DNA of 38,512 nt from Rubrivivax sp. Its GTDB lineage: Bacteria > Pseudomonadota > Gammaproteobacteria > Burkholderiales > Burkholderiaceae_C. The notes beneath the pieces were generated by a model that had not been told where the DNA came from, ran no database searches, and was given only the letters and a program-made list of their open reading frames with translations. The stretch is from the NCBI GenBank assembly GCA_022843905.1, contig JALHMT010000053.1, positions 1 to 38,512 of the forward strand, written 5' to 3'. A program made the position numbers and the translations under genes. Below, piece after piece: positions 31,192 to 38,512 of this stretch. How positions within the stretch are numbered: the first letter of the stretch is position 1; every line of letters begins with the position of its first letter.

Positions 31192-32157
31192 ATGACGATC
31201 CATCGACGCGACTTCTGTGTGGCCACACTGGTCGCGACCGCACTCTCGGCGCGAGCCCAGGCATGGCCCGCCAAGCCGGTGACCCTGGTCGTCCCGCAGG
31301 CGCCCGGAGGCACCAACGACGCGCTTGGCCGCATCCTCGCGCAGAAGCTGACCGAGCGCCTGGGCCAGACCGTCATCGTCGACAACCGGGCCGGCGCGGG
31401 CGGCAACATCGGCACGGCCGCCACTGCCAAGGCTGCGAAGGACGGCTACACGCTGCTGCTGACCATCAGCAGCACGCAGGCGATCAATCCGGCGCTGTAC
31501 AAGACCACCGGCTTCGACCCGGTGAAGGACTTTGACCCCATCGCACCGGTGGGCGTGGTGCCGAACGTGCTGGTGGTGAATCCGGCCTTTCCGGCGCGCA
31601 ACCTGAAAGAGTTCCTGGCGGAGGTGCGACGCAAGAAGCCGCCGTACCAGTACGCCTCGGCGGGCAACGGCTCGCTCAACCATCTGCTGGGCGAGATGCT
31701 GAACCGGGCCGCCGGGCTGTCGCTGGAGCACGTGCCCTACAAGGGCGTGGCGCCGGCAATCACCGACGTGATTGGCGGCCAGGTGCCGATGGCCTTCGCG
31801 AGCCTGCCTTCGTGCATCGCCCACGTGAAGGCGGGCAAGCTGCGCGCGCTGGGGGTGAGCTCGGCACGCCGTTCGCCGGCGCTGCCCGACGTGCCTTCCA
31901 TCAGCGAGGAGGTGCCGGGTTGTGTCGGCGACCTGTGGGTCGGCCTCTTCGCGGTGGCCGGAACGCCGCCTGCGGTGGTCGAACGCCTCACCACCGCCGT
32001 GGCAGCGGCAACGGCCTCGCCCGATGTGGTCGAGAAGTTCGCTGCACTGGGCGCAGAGGTGCTGCGGGGCGGCCCGGCGCAACTGGCCTCGATGGTGAGT
32101 GAAGACCTCGCGCGATGGGCCCCCATCGTCAAAGCCTCCGGTGCCCAGGTGGACTGA
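31192..32157 (+). CDS. Bug/TctC-family substrate-binding protein 2
   Basis: 321 residues from ATG 31192, with AAGGAG upstream. The N-terminus MTIHRRDFCVATLVATALSA carries the twin-Arg-like RRDF before the hydrophobic core, so export could use the Tat route, and cleavage falls after ARAQA. The mature start is WPAKPVTLVVPQAPGGTNDA; further marks are VDNRAGAGGNIGTAATAKAA and ASAGNGSLNHLLGE. It is similar in size but not close in sequence to the Bug protein at 23526. Probably periplasmic, binding the carboxylate handled by this operon. No transporter membrane genes are adjacent. Confidence 0.9.
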   Translation: MTIHRRDFCVATLVATALSARAQAWPAKPVTLVVPQAPGGTNDALGRILAQKLTERLGQTVIVDNRAGAGGNIGTAATAKAAKDGYTLLLTISSTQAINPALYKTTGFDPVKDFDPIAPVGVVPNVLVVNPAFPARNLKEFLAEVRRKKPPYQYASAGNGSLNHLLGEMLNRAAGLSLEHVPYKGVAPAITDVIGGQVPMAFASLPSCIAHVKAGKLRALGVSSARRSPALPDVPSISEEVPGCVGDLWVGLFAVAGTPPAVVERLTTAVAAATASPDVVEKFAALGAEVLRGGPAQLASMVSEDLARWAPIVKASGAQVD

Positions 32158-32162
32158 CGGCC

Positions 32163-32981
32163 TTGGGACACGACGCACTTCCGGCCTACGAGGTCTATGC
32201 GTTGCGCTATGCCGCGCATGACCGCCCTCGGCGCGACAACTTCATCGCCGGCAGCGACCCGCATGACGCGGCGATGCCGATGGACTATTTCGTCTGGGCG
32301 ATCCGTGATGGCAGCGCTGTGTGGCTGGTCGACACCGGATTCAATGCTGACATGGCGCAACGCCGCGCGCGCACCTTCCTTCGCTGCCCGATCAGGTCGC
32401 TCGCCGGCTTGGGCGTCTCTGCTGCGGACATCCGCGACGTCATCGTCACGCACCTCCACTACGACCACGCCGGCAACCTGGACCTGCTGCCGACCGCGCG
32501 CATCCACATCCAAGAGCGCGAGGTCCACTACGCCACCGGCTGCCAGATGTGCCGACCGCTCTTTCGCGCTGCCTTCGCGGTGGAGGACGTGGTCGAGGTC
32601 GTCAAGGGCGTGTACGCCGACCGCGTCTCGTTCTGCCAAGGCGACACCCGCATCGCGCCCGGCATCGAGGTCAGCCTGGTCGGGGGCCACACCAACGGCC
32701 TGCAGGTGGTGCGCGTGCATACGCAGCGCGGCTGGGTGGTGCTGGCATCGGACGCCAGCCACTACTACGAGAACATGGACGCGCAGATGCCGTACCCCAT
32801 CGTGTTCCACGTGGGCGACATGGTCGCGGGGTGGGACAAGGTGCGTGCGCTAGCCGACTCTCCGCAGCACGTGGTGCCCGGTCACGACCCGGATGTGCTG
32901 CGACGCTACCCGACGCCGCCCGGGCTGCCCGCCGGTCTGCAGGGCGAGGTGGTGAGCCTGCACGAGCCGCCCTCCAGGTAG
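32163..32981 (+). CDS. Metallo-beta-lactamase-fold hydrolase (lactonase-like)
   Basis: 272 residues from a TTG at 32163, preceded by AGGTGG; an ATG at 32115 in the same frame would overlap the previous gene by 43 bases and lacks a ribosome site, so I prefer the TTG. The zinc motif HLHYDH is at about 97-102, and GGHTNG and the closing VPGHDP supply later ligands. The layout (YEVYALRYA, then DYFVWAI, then WLVDTGF) is like N-acyl-homoserine lactone hydrolases and related lactonases. A role in opening a lactone form of the substrate would fit the operon, but a different hydrolase reaction is possible. Confidence 0.8.
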   Translation: MGHDALPAYEVYALRYAAHDRPRRDNFIAGSDPHDAAMPMDYFVWAIRDGSAVWLVDTGFNADMAQRRARTFLRCPIRSLAGLGVSAADIRDVIVTHLHYDHAGNLDLLPTARIHIQEREVHYATGCQMCRPLFRAAFAVEDVVEVVKGVYADRVSFCQGDTRIAPGIEVSLVGGHTNGLQVVRVHTQRGWVVLASDASHYYENMDAQMPYPIVFHVGDMVAGWDKVRALADSPQHVVPGHDPDVLRRYPTPPGLPAGLQGEVVSLHEPPSR

Positions 32982-33024
32982 CGGGCCGCTGGCATCCGGC
33001 CCGAGGCCGCGGGTTGCGGGAAAT

Positions 33025-33380
33025 TCATCGGCTTGCGCTGTCCCGGTGTTCGGCGCGATCGGCGGTCTTGTCCAGCGGCTGGGCGATGTGGGGGGGTATG
33101 GAGTTCATCGCCACGATGGCATAAGCCGACACCATGGCGGCCACCGGCACGGCGCCCGCGATGGAGGCGCCGCGTTCCCTCGGATGGGTTGCGATGCCCG
33201 CGCGTTGAGCGGGATGTGGCTCAAAGCCGCCCCTACCAGCACCAGGCCGAACAGCTTGTGGACCGGGTGCATCCTGAACGTGAACGATGGTTTGTCGATG
33301 ATCAGCATCAACAGGCCGGAGGTGGCCATTGCCACAAACGATACGAGCAGCGCGATGGCGGTGAATCGTCGTCTCGTCAT
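33025..33380 (-). pseudogene. Frameshifted DUF4405-type membrane protein
   Basis: The minus frame from ATG 33380 reads MTRRRFTAIALLVSFVAMAT, a first transmembrane helix, then a His-containing HPVHKLFGLVLVGAALSHI, then IPLNARA, which is the start of a second membrane region. From there the frame changes to one with THPRERGASIAGAVPVAAMV and NSIPPHIAQPLDKTADRAE up to 33025. The two pieces join into one typical cytochrome-b561-like or DUF4405 protein only if one base is gained or lost near 33190-33205. Either the gene is decayed or the sequence has an error. No full-length product is expected. Confidence 0.65.
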
Positions 33381-33394
33381 GGATCGAAAGCTCC

Positions 33395-33583
33395 GTGTCT
33401 CGGTGGATCAGATTCCGTGGCGCGGTCGCGGCGATCCTCGCGAAGCCCGAGGTCATCGAGAAGATCCAGAGTCAGGGCGGCGAAGTGCTGAGCGGCACGG
33501 CCGAGCAGTTCGCTGCGTTCCAGAAGGCCGACTCGGCGAACTGGGCCAAGCTGCTCCGCGAAGCGGGCATCAAGCCGGAGTGA
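33395..33583 (+). pseudogene. 3' fragment of a Bug-family gene
   Basis: 62-codon frame. From about residue 10 it reads VAAILAKPEVIEKIQSQGGE, then GTAEQFAAFQKADSANWAKL and LREAGIKPE, which is the normal C-terminal end of Bug/TctC binding proteins. Nothing of the first 250 residues is present. The break falls at about 33418, close to the start of the frameshifted gene on the other strand. This looks like the residue of a deletion or insertion that removed most of the gene. The nearby intact Ldh gene was probably once part of the same operon. Confidence 0.7.
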
Positions 33584-33695
33584 CGCCTCGCAGAAGCTGC
33601 GACATTCGACGCAGCAGCTAACCCGATTCCTTGGCCAGCGCCGCGCGCTGGCAGCAGGCGACTTTCGTCCCGCGACAGACGCGCAGGAGGCCCTC

Positions 33696-34778
33696 TTGGC
33701 ACACTACTTCTTCAACCAGACGGTCAACATCGCACCGAAGACGCTGCAGGACTGGGTGACCCAGGTCTTCGAGGCGGTCGGCATGTCTGCCGAGGATGCA
33801 GCGCTGACGGCGCACACGCTCGTCGTGGCAGATGCGCGAGGCGTGCATTCTCACGGCTGCCTGCGCGTGGGCTTGTACGTGAAGCGGATCGAGAGGCAGG
33901 CCGTCGACCCGCGCGCCAAGCCCGAAGTGCTGCGCGAGAGGGGCGCTCTGGCGCTGATCGATGGACACAACGCCGCCGGCCAGGTTGTTTCGCACTTCGC
34001 GATGCAGAAGGCCATCGACCTTGCCGAGCGGTCTGGTGTCTCGTTCGTCACCGCGCGCGGCAGCAACCACAACGGCGCAGCGGCGTTCTATTCGATGATG
34101 GCGCTGCCCAGGAACATGGTCGGCTTCAGCTCCTCGATCGGCGGCGGCAACTTGATGCCGGTTTATGGCGGCGCGGAGCGACGCATCGGCAACAACCCCT
34201 TCAGCTTCGCGTTCCCGGCACTGAAGCACGACGCGGTCGTGCTGGACATGGCCCAGAGTGTGGTCGCCAAGGGCAAGATCATGATGGCGAGCAAGACGAA
34301 CTCGCCCATTCCGCTCGACTGGGCGCTGGATGCCGAAGGTGTGCCGACCACCGACCCCGCGGCCGCAACGCAGGGGTTCCTGCGCACGATGGGTGACTAC
34401 AAGGGCTCGGGCCTGTCGGTGGTGATCGGCATGCTCTCGTCGATGATCTCGAGCGCGGCCATCGGCCCTACGCTCAAGGACGTCTACGAAGACTTCGAGC
34501 CGCTCAACAAGGGCCACTCGTTCTGCGCGATCCGGCTGGACTTTCTCGTCGATCCCGAGGAGTTCAAGCGCAACATGGATGTACAGATCGAGTTCATCAA
34601 GCAGTCCAAGAAGGCCTCGGGCGTCGAGGAGATCTTCCTGCCAGGCGAGATGGAAGCAAGGAACTACCGCCGCCAGATGCGCGACGGCATCGACATGCCT
34701 TCGGAAGTGATCGAGGAGATCACGCAACTCAGCCAGCGTCTGGGTGTGGCGGTGCCTCAACTCGCGGAACTGAACTAG
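33696..34778 (+). CDS. Ldh-family (malate/L-lactate/ureidoglycolate-type) dehydrogenase
   Basis: 360 residues. The start is TTG at 33696, with AGGAGG five bases upstream. The family mark VVADARGVHSHGCLR at 43-57 includes the catalytic His region, and NHNGAAAFYS and GGGNLMPVYGG lie in the nucleotide-binding part. It oxidises a 2-hydroxy acid or reduces a 2-keto acid with NAD(P). Its position before a DUF1537-type acid-sugar kinase suggests a role in four-carbon sugar-acid catabolism. Alternative substrates (malate, ureidoglycolate, sulfolactate) cannot be ruled out. The gene seems intact, although its neighbours are broken. Confidence 0.85.
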   Translation: MAHYFFNQTVNIAPKTLQDWVTQVFEAVGMSAEDAALTAHTLVVADARGVHSHGCLRVGLYVKRIERQAVDPRAKPEVLRERGALALIDGHNAAGQVVSHFAMQKAIDLAERSGVSFVTARGSNHNGAAAFYSMMALPRNMVGFSSSIGGGNLMPVYGGAERRIGNNPFSFAFPALKHDAVVLDMAQSVVAKGKIMMASKTNSPIPLDWALDAEGVPTTDPAAATQGFLRTMGDYKGSGLSVVIGMLSSMISSAAIGPTLKDVYEDFEPLNKGHSFCAIRLDFLVDPEEFKRNMDVQIEFIKQSKKASGVEEIFLPGEMEARNYRRQMRDGIDMPSEVIEEITQLSQRLGVAVPQLAELN

Positions 34779-34802
34779 GCGAACGCGGCGCGCGGCACGG
34801 GC

Positions 34803-35864
34803 ATGAGACTCTTGATCATCGCGGACGACCTCTCCGGCGCCGCCGACTGTGCGATCGGTTTCGCATGCGCAGGCCACCGCACCTTCGTCGTGGTGCAGCC
34901 CTGTGACGTTCCAGCGGCAAGACACGACGGGCATCTCGCGGTCGACACGGACACGCGGCGCCTAGCACCTGCGGAAGCCGCGGAACGAACCGCCGCCGCG
35001 TACGCAGCATTGAAGTCGGACGGCCGCCGTCTCTACAAGAAGATCGACTCCACGCTGCGAGGCAACTGGGCTGCGGAAGTCGCTCGTCTCGTCCCTGTGG
35101 CTGGCCTCGCGCTCGTCGCGCCCGCGCATCCAGCCCTCGGACGCACGGTCAAGCAGGGGCGTGTCTTCCTGCACGGCGTACCGCTCGAGCACACTGAAAC
35201 CTGGCAACTCGAACACAGCCACCGCCCGTCGGACATCACGATGCAGCTGAAGGAAGTGGGGCTCTCGGCCACGACGCTGGACGTGGATGGCGCGACGGAC
35301 GACCCCGCCGCGCTGGCAGCGCGTATCGGCGAACTGGCCGAGCAGAACCTGGATGCATTGGTGGTCGGTGCGGAGACCGTGGAAGCCCTGCGCTGCCTGG
35401 CCATGGCGACGCTGTCGCCGTCACGTCCGATGTTCTGGGTCGGCTCCGGCGGCTTGGCCCGCGAGATCGCGGGCCTCCTGCCGAGGGGTCGAGCCGACCC
35501 CGCTGGGCTGCCCCAGCGTTCGCGCGGTCCAACGCTGGTCGTCGCGGGCAGCCTGTCGGACGTCACCGAGCGGCAGGCCGCGCGTCTTGCACAGTGGGAG
35601 GGCATTCAAGCCATCGTTGTCCCGCCTCGTGTCCTGCGCGACGGCGCGTCGAAAGACGAATGGGTTGCGCTGCAAACCCGCATCGAGGCCGTGCTGGGCG
35701 ACGGCGTCGACGTGCTGCTCCAGATCGGCCGGGACGATCGCTTCGATCCCGGCGAAGGTGCGCAGCTGCGCACGAAAGCTCGCCTCCCACCCTGCATCCG
35801 AGCATCAGCGGGCGATCGGCCCACTCGTCGTTCAGCTTCAGCGCTTTCAGTGGGAGCGTCTTGA
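34803..35864 (+). pseudogene. Truncated DUF1537-type four-carbon acid sugar kinase
   Basis: 353 codons, but homology seems to stop at about residue 325 (RFDPGEGAQL), and the remainder is Arg/Ser/Ala-rich sequence read past a junction at about 35776. The N-terminal substrate domain is intact: LIIADDLSGAADCAIGF at 4-20, DTDTR, KKIDSTLRGNW at 79-89, VAPAHPALGRTV. The second domain begins (VVAGSLSDVTERQAARL) but lacks the last 80-100 residues, with the Gly-rich ATP-binding part. Family members of about 420-440 residues phosphorylate threonate or erythronate. The product here should be inactive as a kinase. Confidence 0.75.
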
Positions 35865-36005
35865 TCTGGGCGGGCGCGCCGGAGCTCCGAGCGACTGCTG
35901 TCAGACGCGAATGCGATAGACCGCTGATGGCCGTCCAGCGCCGATCGATGGGACCAAGCGAAAGGCAGCTTCGCTGCGACAACGCGACGTTCGCATGGCA
36001 CGCAG
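35777..36005 (-). other. Unassigned junction sequence between kinase and ATPase fragments
   Basis: Sequence foreign to the kinase. On the minus strand a frame from a TTG at 36009, overlapping the ATPase stop, reads KTLPLKALKLNDEWADRPLM and might be the beginning of the next gene of the element that supplied the ATPase, cut off at the junction. No family is recognised. Confidence 0.35.
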
Positions 36006-36275
36006 TCAAGCAACCGCCTCCGCACCCTGCGCCGTCATGCCTTCCAGGTCGATGATTCGATCGGCCATTCCAGTCAGCTCTGGGGTCTGGCTCACAAAGA
36101 ACTCGCAGGCGTAACCGCCAAGGCGCAGCACCTCGCGTTTCATGGCCATGAACATGCGCTTGTGCTCCGGGTCAAGCGGCCCGTCCGCCTCGTCGCTGAA
36201 CAGCGTGCCGATCCGGCGCCCGGTGTTGCCGGATAAGTAGAGCGCGATCGCGCGGGTCAAGCACTCGTTGATCCA
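36006..36275 (-). pseudogene. SbcC-like ATPase C-terminal fragment, minus strand
   Basis: The frame from 36275 to 36006 keeps only the end of a large SMC/Rad50-type ATPase: TRAIALYLSGNTGRRIGTLF, the Walker B segment SDEADGPLDPEHK, then KREVLRLGGY and QTPELTGMADRIIDLEGM. The ABC signature that should lie before it is missing. The piece is related to the plus-strand fragment at 36400-36732, about three-quarters identical at the base level by eye, but points the other way. The cut lies next to a TATGCCGAG repeat. It is not expected to be functional. Confidence 0.7.
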
Positions 36276-36732
36276 CTATGCCGAGAACCCGGATATGCCG
36301 AGTTCGCGCTCCGGCCGACGTCTCCGCCCCTGCAACTGCGCCGCAGGTACCTGCGAAGCGATGCGGCATAACACGCCGGGATCCGGGACGATGAGCCCTG
36401 ACGCGCGCGGTGGCAAGAGCCTCAGCCTGATGAGCGGTGGTGAGCGAACCTTCATCGACGCCTGCCTGACGCGCGCGATCGCCCTGTACCTGGCCCAGAA
36501 CACCGGACGGCGATTCGATACGCTCTTCTCCGACGAGGCCGATGGGCCACTCGATCCAGAACACAAGCGCATGTTCATGGCGATGAAGCGCGAGGTCCTT
36601 CGGCTCGGCGGCTACCGGCAGGAGTTCTTCATCACCCAGACCCCGCACCTCGCGGCGATGGCAGATGCAATCATCGACCTCGACGCCATGCGGGTCGAGC
36701 CGCGAGCGGGCATCGATGCTGCCCATCGGTGA
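36268..36732 (+). pseudogene. SbcC-like ATPase C-terminal fragment, plus strand
   Basis: The homologous part begins near residue 41 of the frame (GGKSLSLMSGGERTFIDACL, the ABC signature), followed by TRAIALYLAQNTGRRFDTLF, Walker B SDEADGPLDPEHK and TQTPHLAAMADAIIDLDAM. The N-terminal Walker A and the coiled coils of a full ATPase (about 900 residues in relatives) are absent. Sequence before about 36400 is not homologous. This is the end of a DNA-repair or phage-type SbcC protein left after rearrangement. The next gene, a recombinase, begins 84 bases later. Confidence 0.7.
36277..36370. repeat. TATGCCG repeats at an element junction
   Basis: TATGCCGAG occurs at 36277-36285 and again at 36294-36302 in direct order; CGGCATA, its inverse, lies at 36364-36370. 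The first copy is at the point where the minus-strand ATPase fragment ends. The arrangement fits binding sites or a terminal repeat of a tyrosine-recombinase element such as the RIT-like genes downstream, but this is an inference. Confidence 0.4.
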
Positions 36733-36815
36733 CACGAACTACACGGGTTCACGGTAGCGCCTCGCGGCCATATGTTCGGCTCCGCCGGGGACGGTTTCCC
36801 CGGAAGGAGACCCTC

Positions 36816-38051
36816 ATGGAAGAGTTGTTTGTGCGCCCGCGCGCACTGACGCGGATGCGCGAAGGCCCGCTGGGCATGTGCATCGATACCTTCATCGGTT
36901 CATTGGCAGCAAAGGGCTATAGCCGCGACTCGCGACGCCGCGCCGCATGGTTGGTTGGAGACTTCAGCCGCTGGTTGGACGGACGCGGCGTAGCCGCCGC
37001 GGCAGTAGCCGAAGACTTGGTCGATGCCTTCTTGCGTGGCCGCAGGCGCCGTCGCGCCCCGAGGGCCGAAGACCGTTCGACGCTGCTGCGGCTGCTCGCG
37101 CATCTCGCGGCACAGGGCATCATCTCCACACACTCACCTGAGCGCGATCCAACCGCGATTGAGCAGATCGAGGCCGAGTATGTCGACTACATGCGCTACG
37201 AGCGCAATCTGGCGCCTGCGACCATCCGCTCCAACCGGATCACGGCCAGGAATCTGTTGACGTTTCTCTTCGCCGGTGGGCCTTTGACGTTCGACAGCGT
37301 TGCGGCGCGGGACGTCATGGCCCACATCAGGCTGACGACGAAGGCGTGCCGTCCGAACTCTGCATGCAGAGTCGTCGGTGGAGTTCGGGCCTTCCTACGG
37401 TTCGCGCTTTACCGCGGCTGGCTCGACACCGATTTGTCTGCGCATATACCGGCGCCGGCTGTTTGGTCGCAGTCATCGATTCCCCGCTCGCTCCAGGACG
37501 ATCAGGTTCTGCGCACCCTCGCTCAATGCGATCGGGCTACACCGAGTGGGTGTCGTGACTACGCGGTCATCCTCTTACTTGCGCGGCTCGGCCTGCGGGC
37601 TGGCGAGGTGGTAGCTCTACAACTGGAGGACATCGACTGGCACGTCGGCGAGCTACTGGTTCGCAATGGACAAACCCGAGTCGATCGCCTCCCGCTTCCA
37701 TACGAAGTGGGCCAAGCGCTGGCGCAATACTTGAGCGAGGCTCGACCACGCTGTTCCTCCCGGCAGGTCTTCCTCCGAGCACAGGCGCCGATGGAGGGGT
37801 TCTCCAGCGGAACTGCTGTTGCAGCGATCGTCCGCCGCGCGCTTGAGCGCGCCGGTGTCGATGCGCCGAGCAAGGGAGCCCATGTGCTCCGTCATACGTT
37901 GGCCACACGACTGCTGCGCGAGGGGTCGTCACTGCCCGAGATCGGCGAAGTGCTGCGTCACCGCCAGCAGCAGACAACGACGATCTATGCGAAGGTGGAC
38001 TTTCCCTCCCTGCGGGCCATCGCTCCTTCTTGGCCGGGAGGTGCGCAATGA
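36816..38051 (+). CDS. Tyrosine recombinase 1, RIT-type
   Basis: 411 residues from ATG 36816, with GAAGGAGA upstream; the longer frame from 36729 has no ribosome site. An N-terminal SAM-like DNA-binding region is at about 20-100 and a second core-binding region at 118-205. The catalytic domain has Arg261 in LGLRAGEVVAL, His356 and Arg359 in HVLRHTLATRLL, His382 in VLRHRQQ, and Tyr391 in TIYAKV; the Lys-hairpin reads NGQTRVDRLPLP. All five residues point to an active enzyme. The overlap of its stop with the next recombinase start (ATGA) is typical of recombinase-in-trio (RIT) elements. A CCGGGGA/TCCCCGG hairpin lies just before the ribosome site. Confidence 0.88.
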   Translation: MEELFVRPRALTRMREGPLGMCIDTFIGSLAAKGYSRDSRRRAAWLVGDFSRWLDGRGVAAAAVAEDLVDAFLRGRRRRRAPRAEDRSTLLRLLAHLAAQGIISTHSPERDPTAIEQIEAEYVDYMRYERNLAPATIRSNRITARNLLTFLFAGGPLTFDSVAARDVMAHIRLTTKACRPNSACRVVGGVRAFLRFALYRGWLDTDLSAHIPAPAVWSQSSIPRSLQDDQVLRTLAQCDRATPSGCRDYAVILLLARLGLRAGEVVALQLEDIDWHVGELLVRNGQTRVDRLPLPYEVGQALAQYLSEARPRCSSRQVFLRAQAPMEGFSSGTAVAAIVRRALERAGVDAPSKGAHVLRHTLATRLLREGSSLPEIGEVLRHRQQQTTTIYAKVDFPSLRAIAPSWPGGAQ

Positions 38052-38512
38052 CGCCGCTGAGACGGGCCGCCACCGACTACCTTGCACTCCGGCGAGCGCT
38101 CGGGTTCAAGCTTCGGGCGAACGAAGATGCGCTGATCGAGTTCACGGACTTTCTCGACGGGCGCGGCGTCACGACCATCACGGCAGCCGCCGCCGTAGAG
38201 TGGGCCCTGAGCAAACCATCCACGCGTCCTGGCTTCGCCGCCGATCGGCTCCGTCGAATTCGCGGCTTCACGCTCCACCACCGGTTGCTTGACCCCGCCA
38301 CGGAGGTCACCCCTGCCGACCTCCTTCCTTCACATCGACATCGGCGACAACCGTACCTGTACTCGGACGATGAGCTTGCTCGCTTGATGGCTCGCGCGTT
38401 GACGCTGCCTCCTACAGATGGCCTGCGAGGGGCGACCTACCACTGCCTCTTGGGGCTGCTCAGCGTCACCGGGATGCGGCTCGGTGAGGCGATCCGTCTC
38501 GAGGTCGGCGAT
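38048..38512 (+). CDS. Tyrosine recombinase 2, RIT-type (partial, runs off the window)
   Basis: The start ATG at 38048 overlaps the previous stop. The 155 visible residues begin MTPLRRAATDYLALRRALGF, the N-terminal DNA-binding region of a site-specific integrase, followed by RRIRGFTLHHRLLDPATEV and RRQPYLYSDDELARLMARAL. The frame reaches VTGMRLGEAIRLEV, which holds the first catalytic Arg, at the window edge. It is the second of what should be three overlapping recombinase genes in a RIT element; the third is not in view. Confidence 0.85.
   Translation, partial: MTPLRRAATDYLALRRALGFKLRANEDALIEFTDFLDGRGVTTITAAAAVEWALSKPSTRPGFAADRLRRIRGFTLHHRLLDPATEVTPADLLPSHRHRRQPYLYSDDELARLMARALTLPPTDGLRGATYHCLLGLLSVTGMRLGEAIRLEVGD

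Noticed and set aside
33395..33583. An independent 62-residue protein
   Set aside because: Its sequence is the C-terminal end of Bug-family proteins and it has no proper start, so it is a gene fragment.

Overview
The window is GC-rich, about 65-70% by eye, with betaproteobacterial gene content: paired LysR regulators, several periplasmic Bug/TctC-type binding proteins and MOFRL-type glycerate 2-kinase. I take it to be from a member of the Burkholderiales, but the sequence does not fix genus. There is no rRNA, tRNA or CRISPR array that I can see.

Left part (about 1-15,400) is the accessory core of an integrative or plasmid-like element. A long minus-strand operon runs from a PRTRC-type ParB (start 11,835) down to about 1,390. 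In order it holds ParB, PRTRC E, PRTRC C, a small overlapping ORF, PRTRC F, an 82-residue protein, PRTRC B, PRTRC A, PRTRC ThiF, a small membrane protein, a UvrD/FBH1-like helicase, several unknown proteins and a secreted thermonuclease-family protein. The genes overlap or nearly touch. Within it, C (ubiquitin-like, ends in Gly), ThiF (E1-like), B (E2-like, Cys168 in an E2-type active-site motif) and A (JAB/JAMM protease) look like a complete bacterial ubiquitin-type conjugation and removal set next to a partition-like ParB. Plus-strand genes on either side (339-1,313 and 12,370-15,327) are small accessory proteins plus a RadC-family JAMM protein. Most are preceded by runs of strong hairpins that often close over the Shine-Dalgarno sequence.

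Middle part (15,640-32,981) is a catabolic cluster. Two LysR genes head a minus-strand run of twelve genes: LysR, LysR, class III CoA-transferase, HMG-CoA-lyase-like enzyme, VOC protein, Bug protein, GarR-like reductase, IlvD/EDD sugar-acid dehydratase, SAF-domain oxidoreductase, lipoprotein carboxylesterase, hydroxypyruvate-type reductase and glycerate 2-kinase. A divergent plus-strand operon carries CoA-transferase, CitE-like CoA-ester lyase, Bug protein and a metallo-beta-lactamase-fold hydrolase. The logic is uptake of an organic acid, CoA activation and retro-aldol cleavage to central metabolites, with a dehydration/reduction branch ending in 2-phosphoglycerate. The substrate cannot be named from sequence.

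Right part (33,000-38,512) is rearranged. It has a frameshifted DUF4405-like membrane gene, the 3' end of a Bug gene, an intact Ldh-type dehydrogenase, a DUF1537 acid-sugar kinase cut off at its C-terminus, two diverged SbcC-like ATPase tails facing opposite ways, and two tandem overlapping tyrosine recombinases. The recombinases look like the start of a recombinase-in-trio (RIT) element; the second runs off the window.
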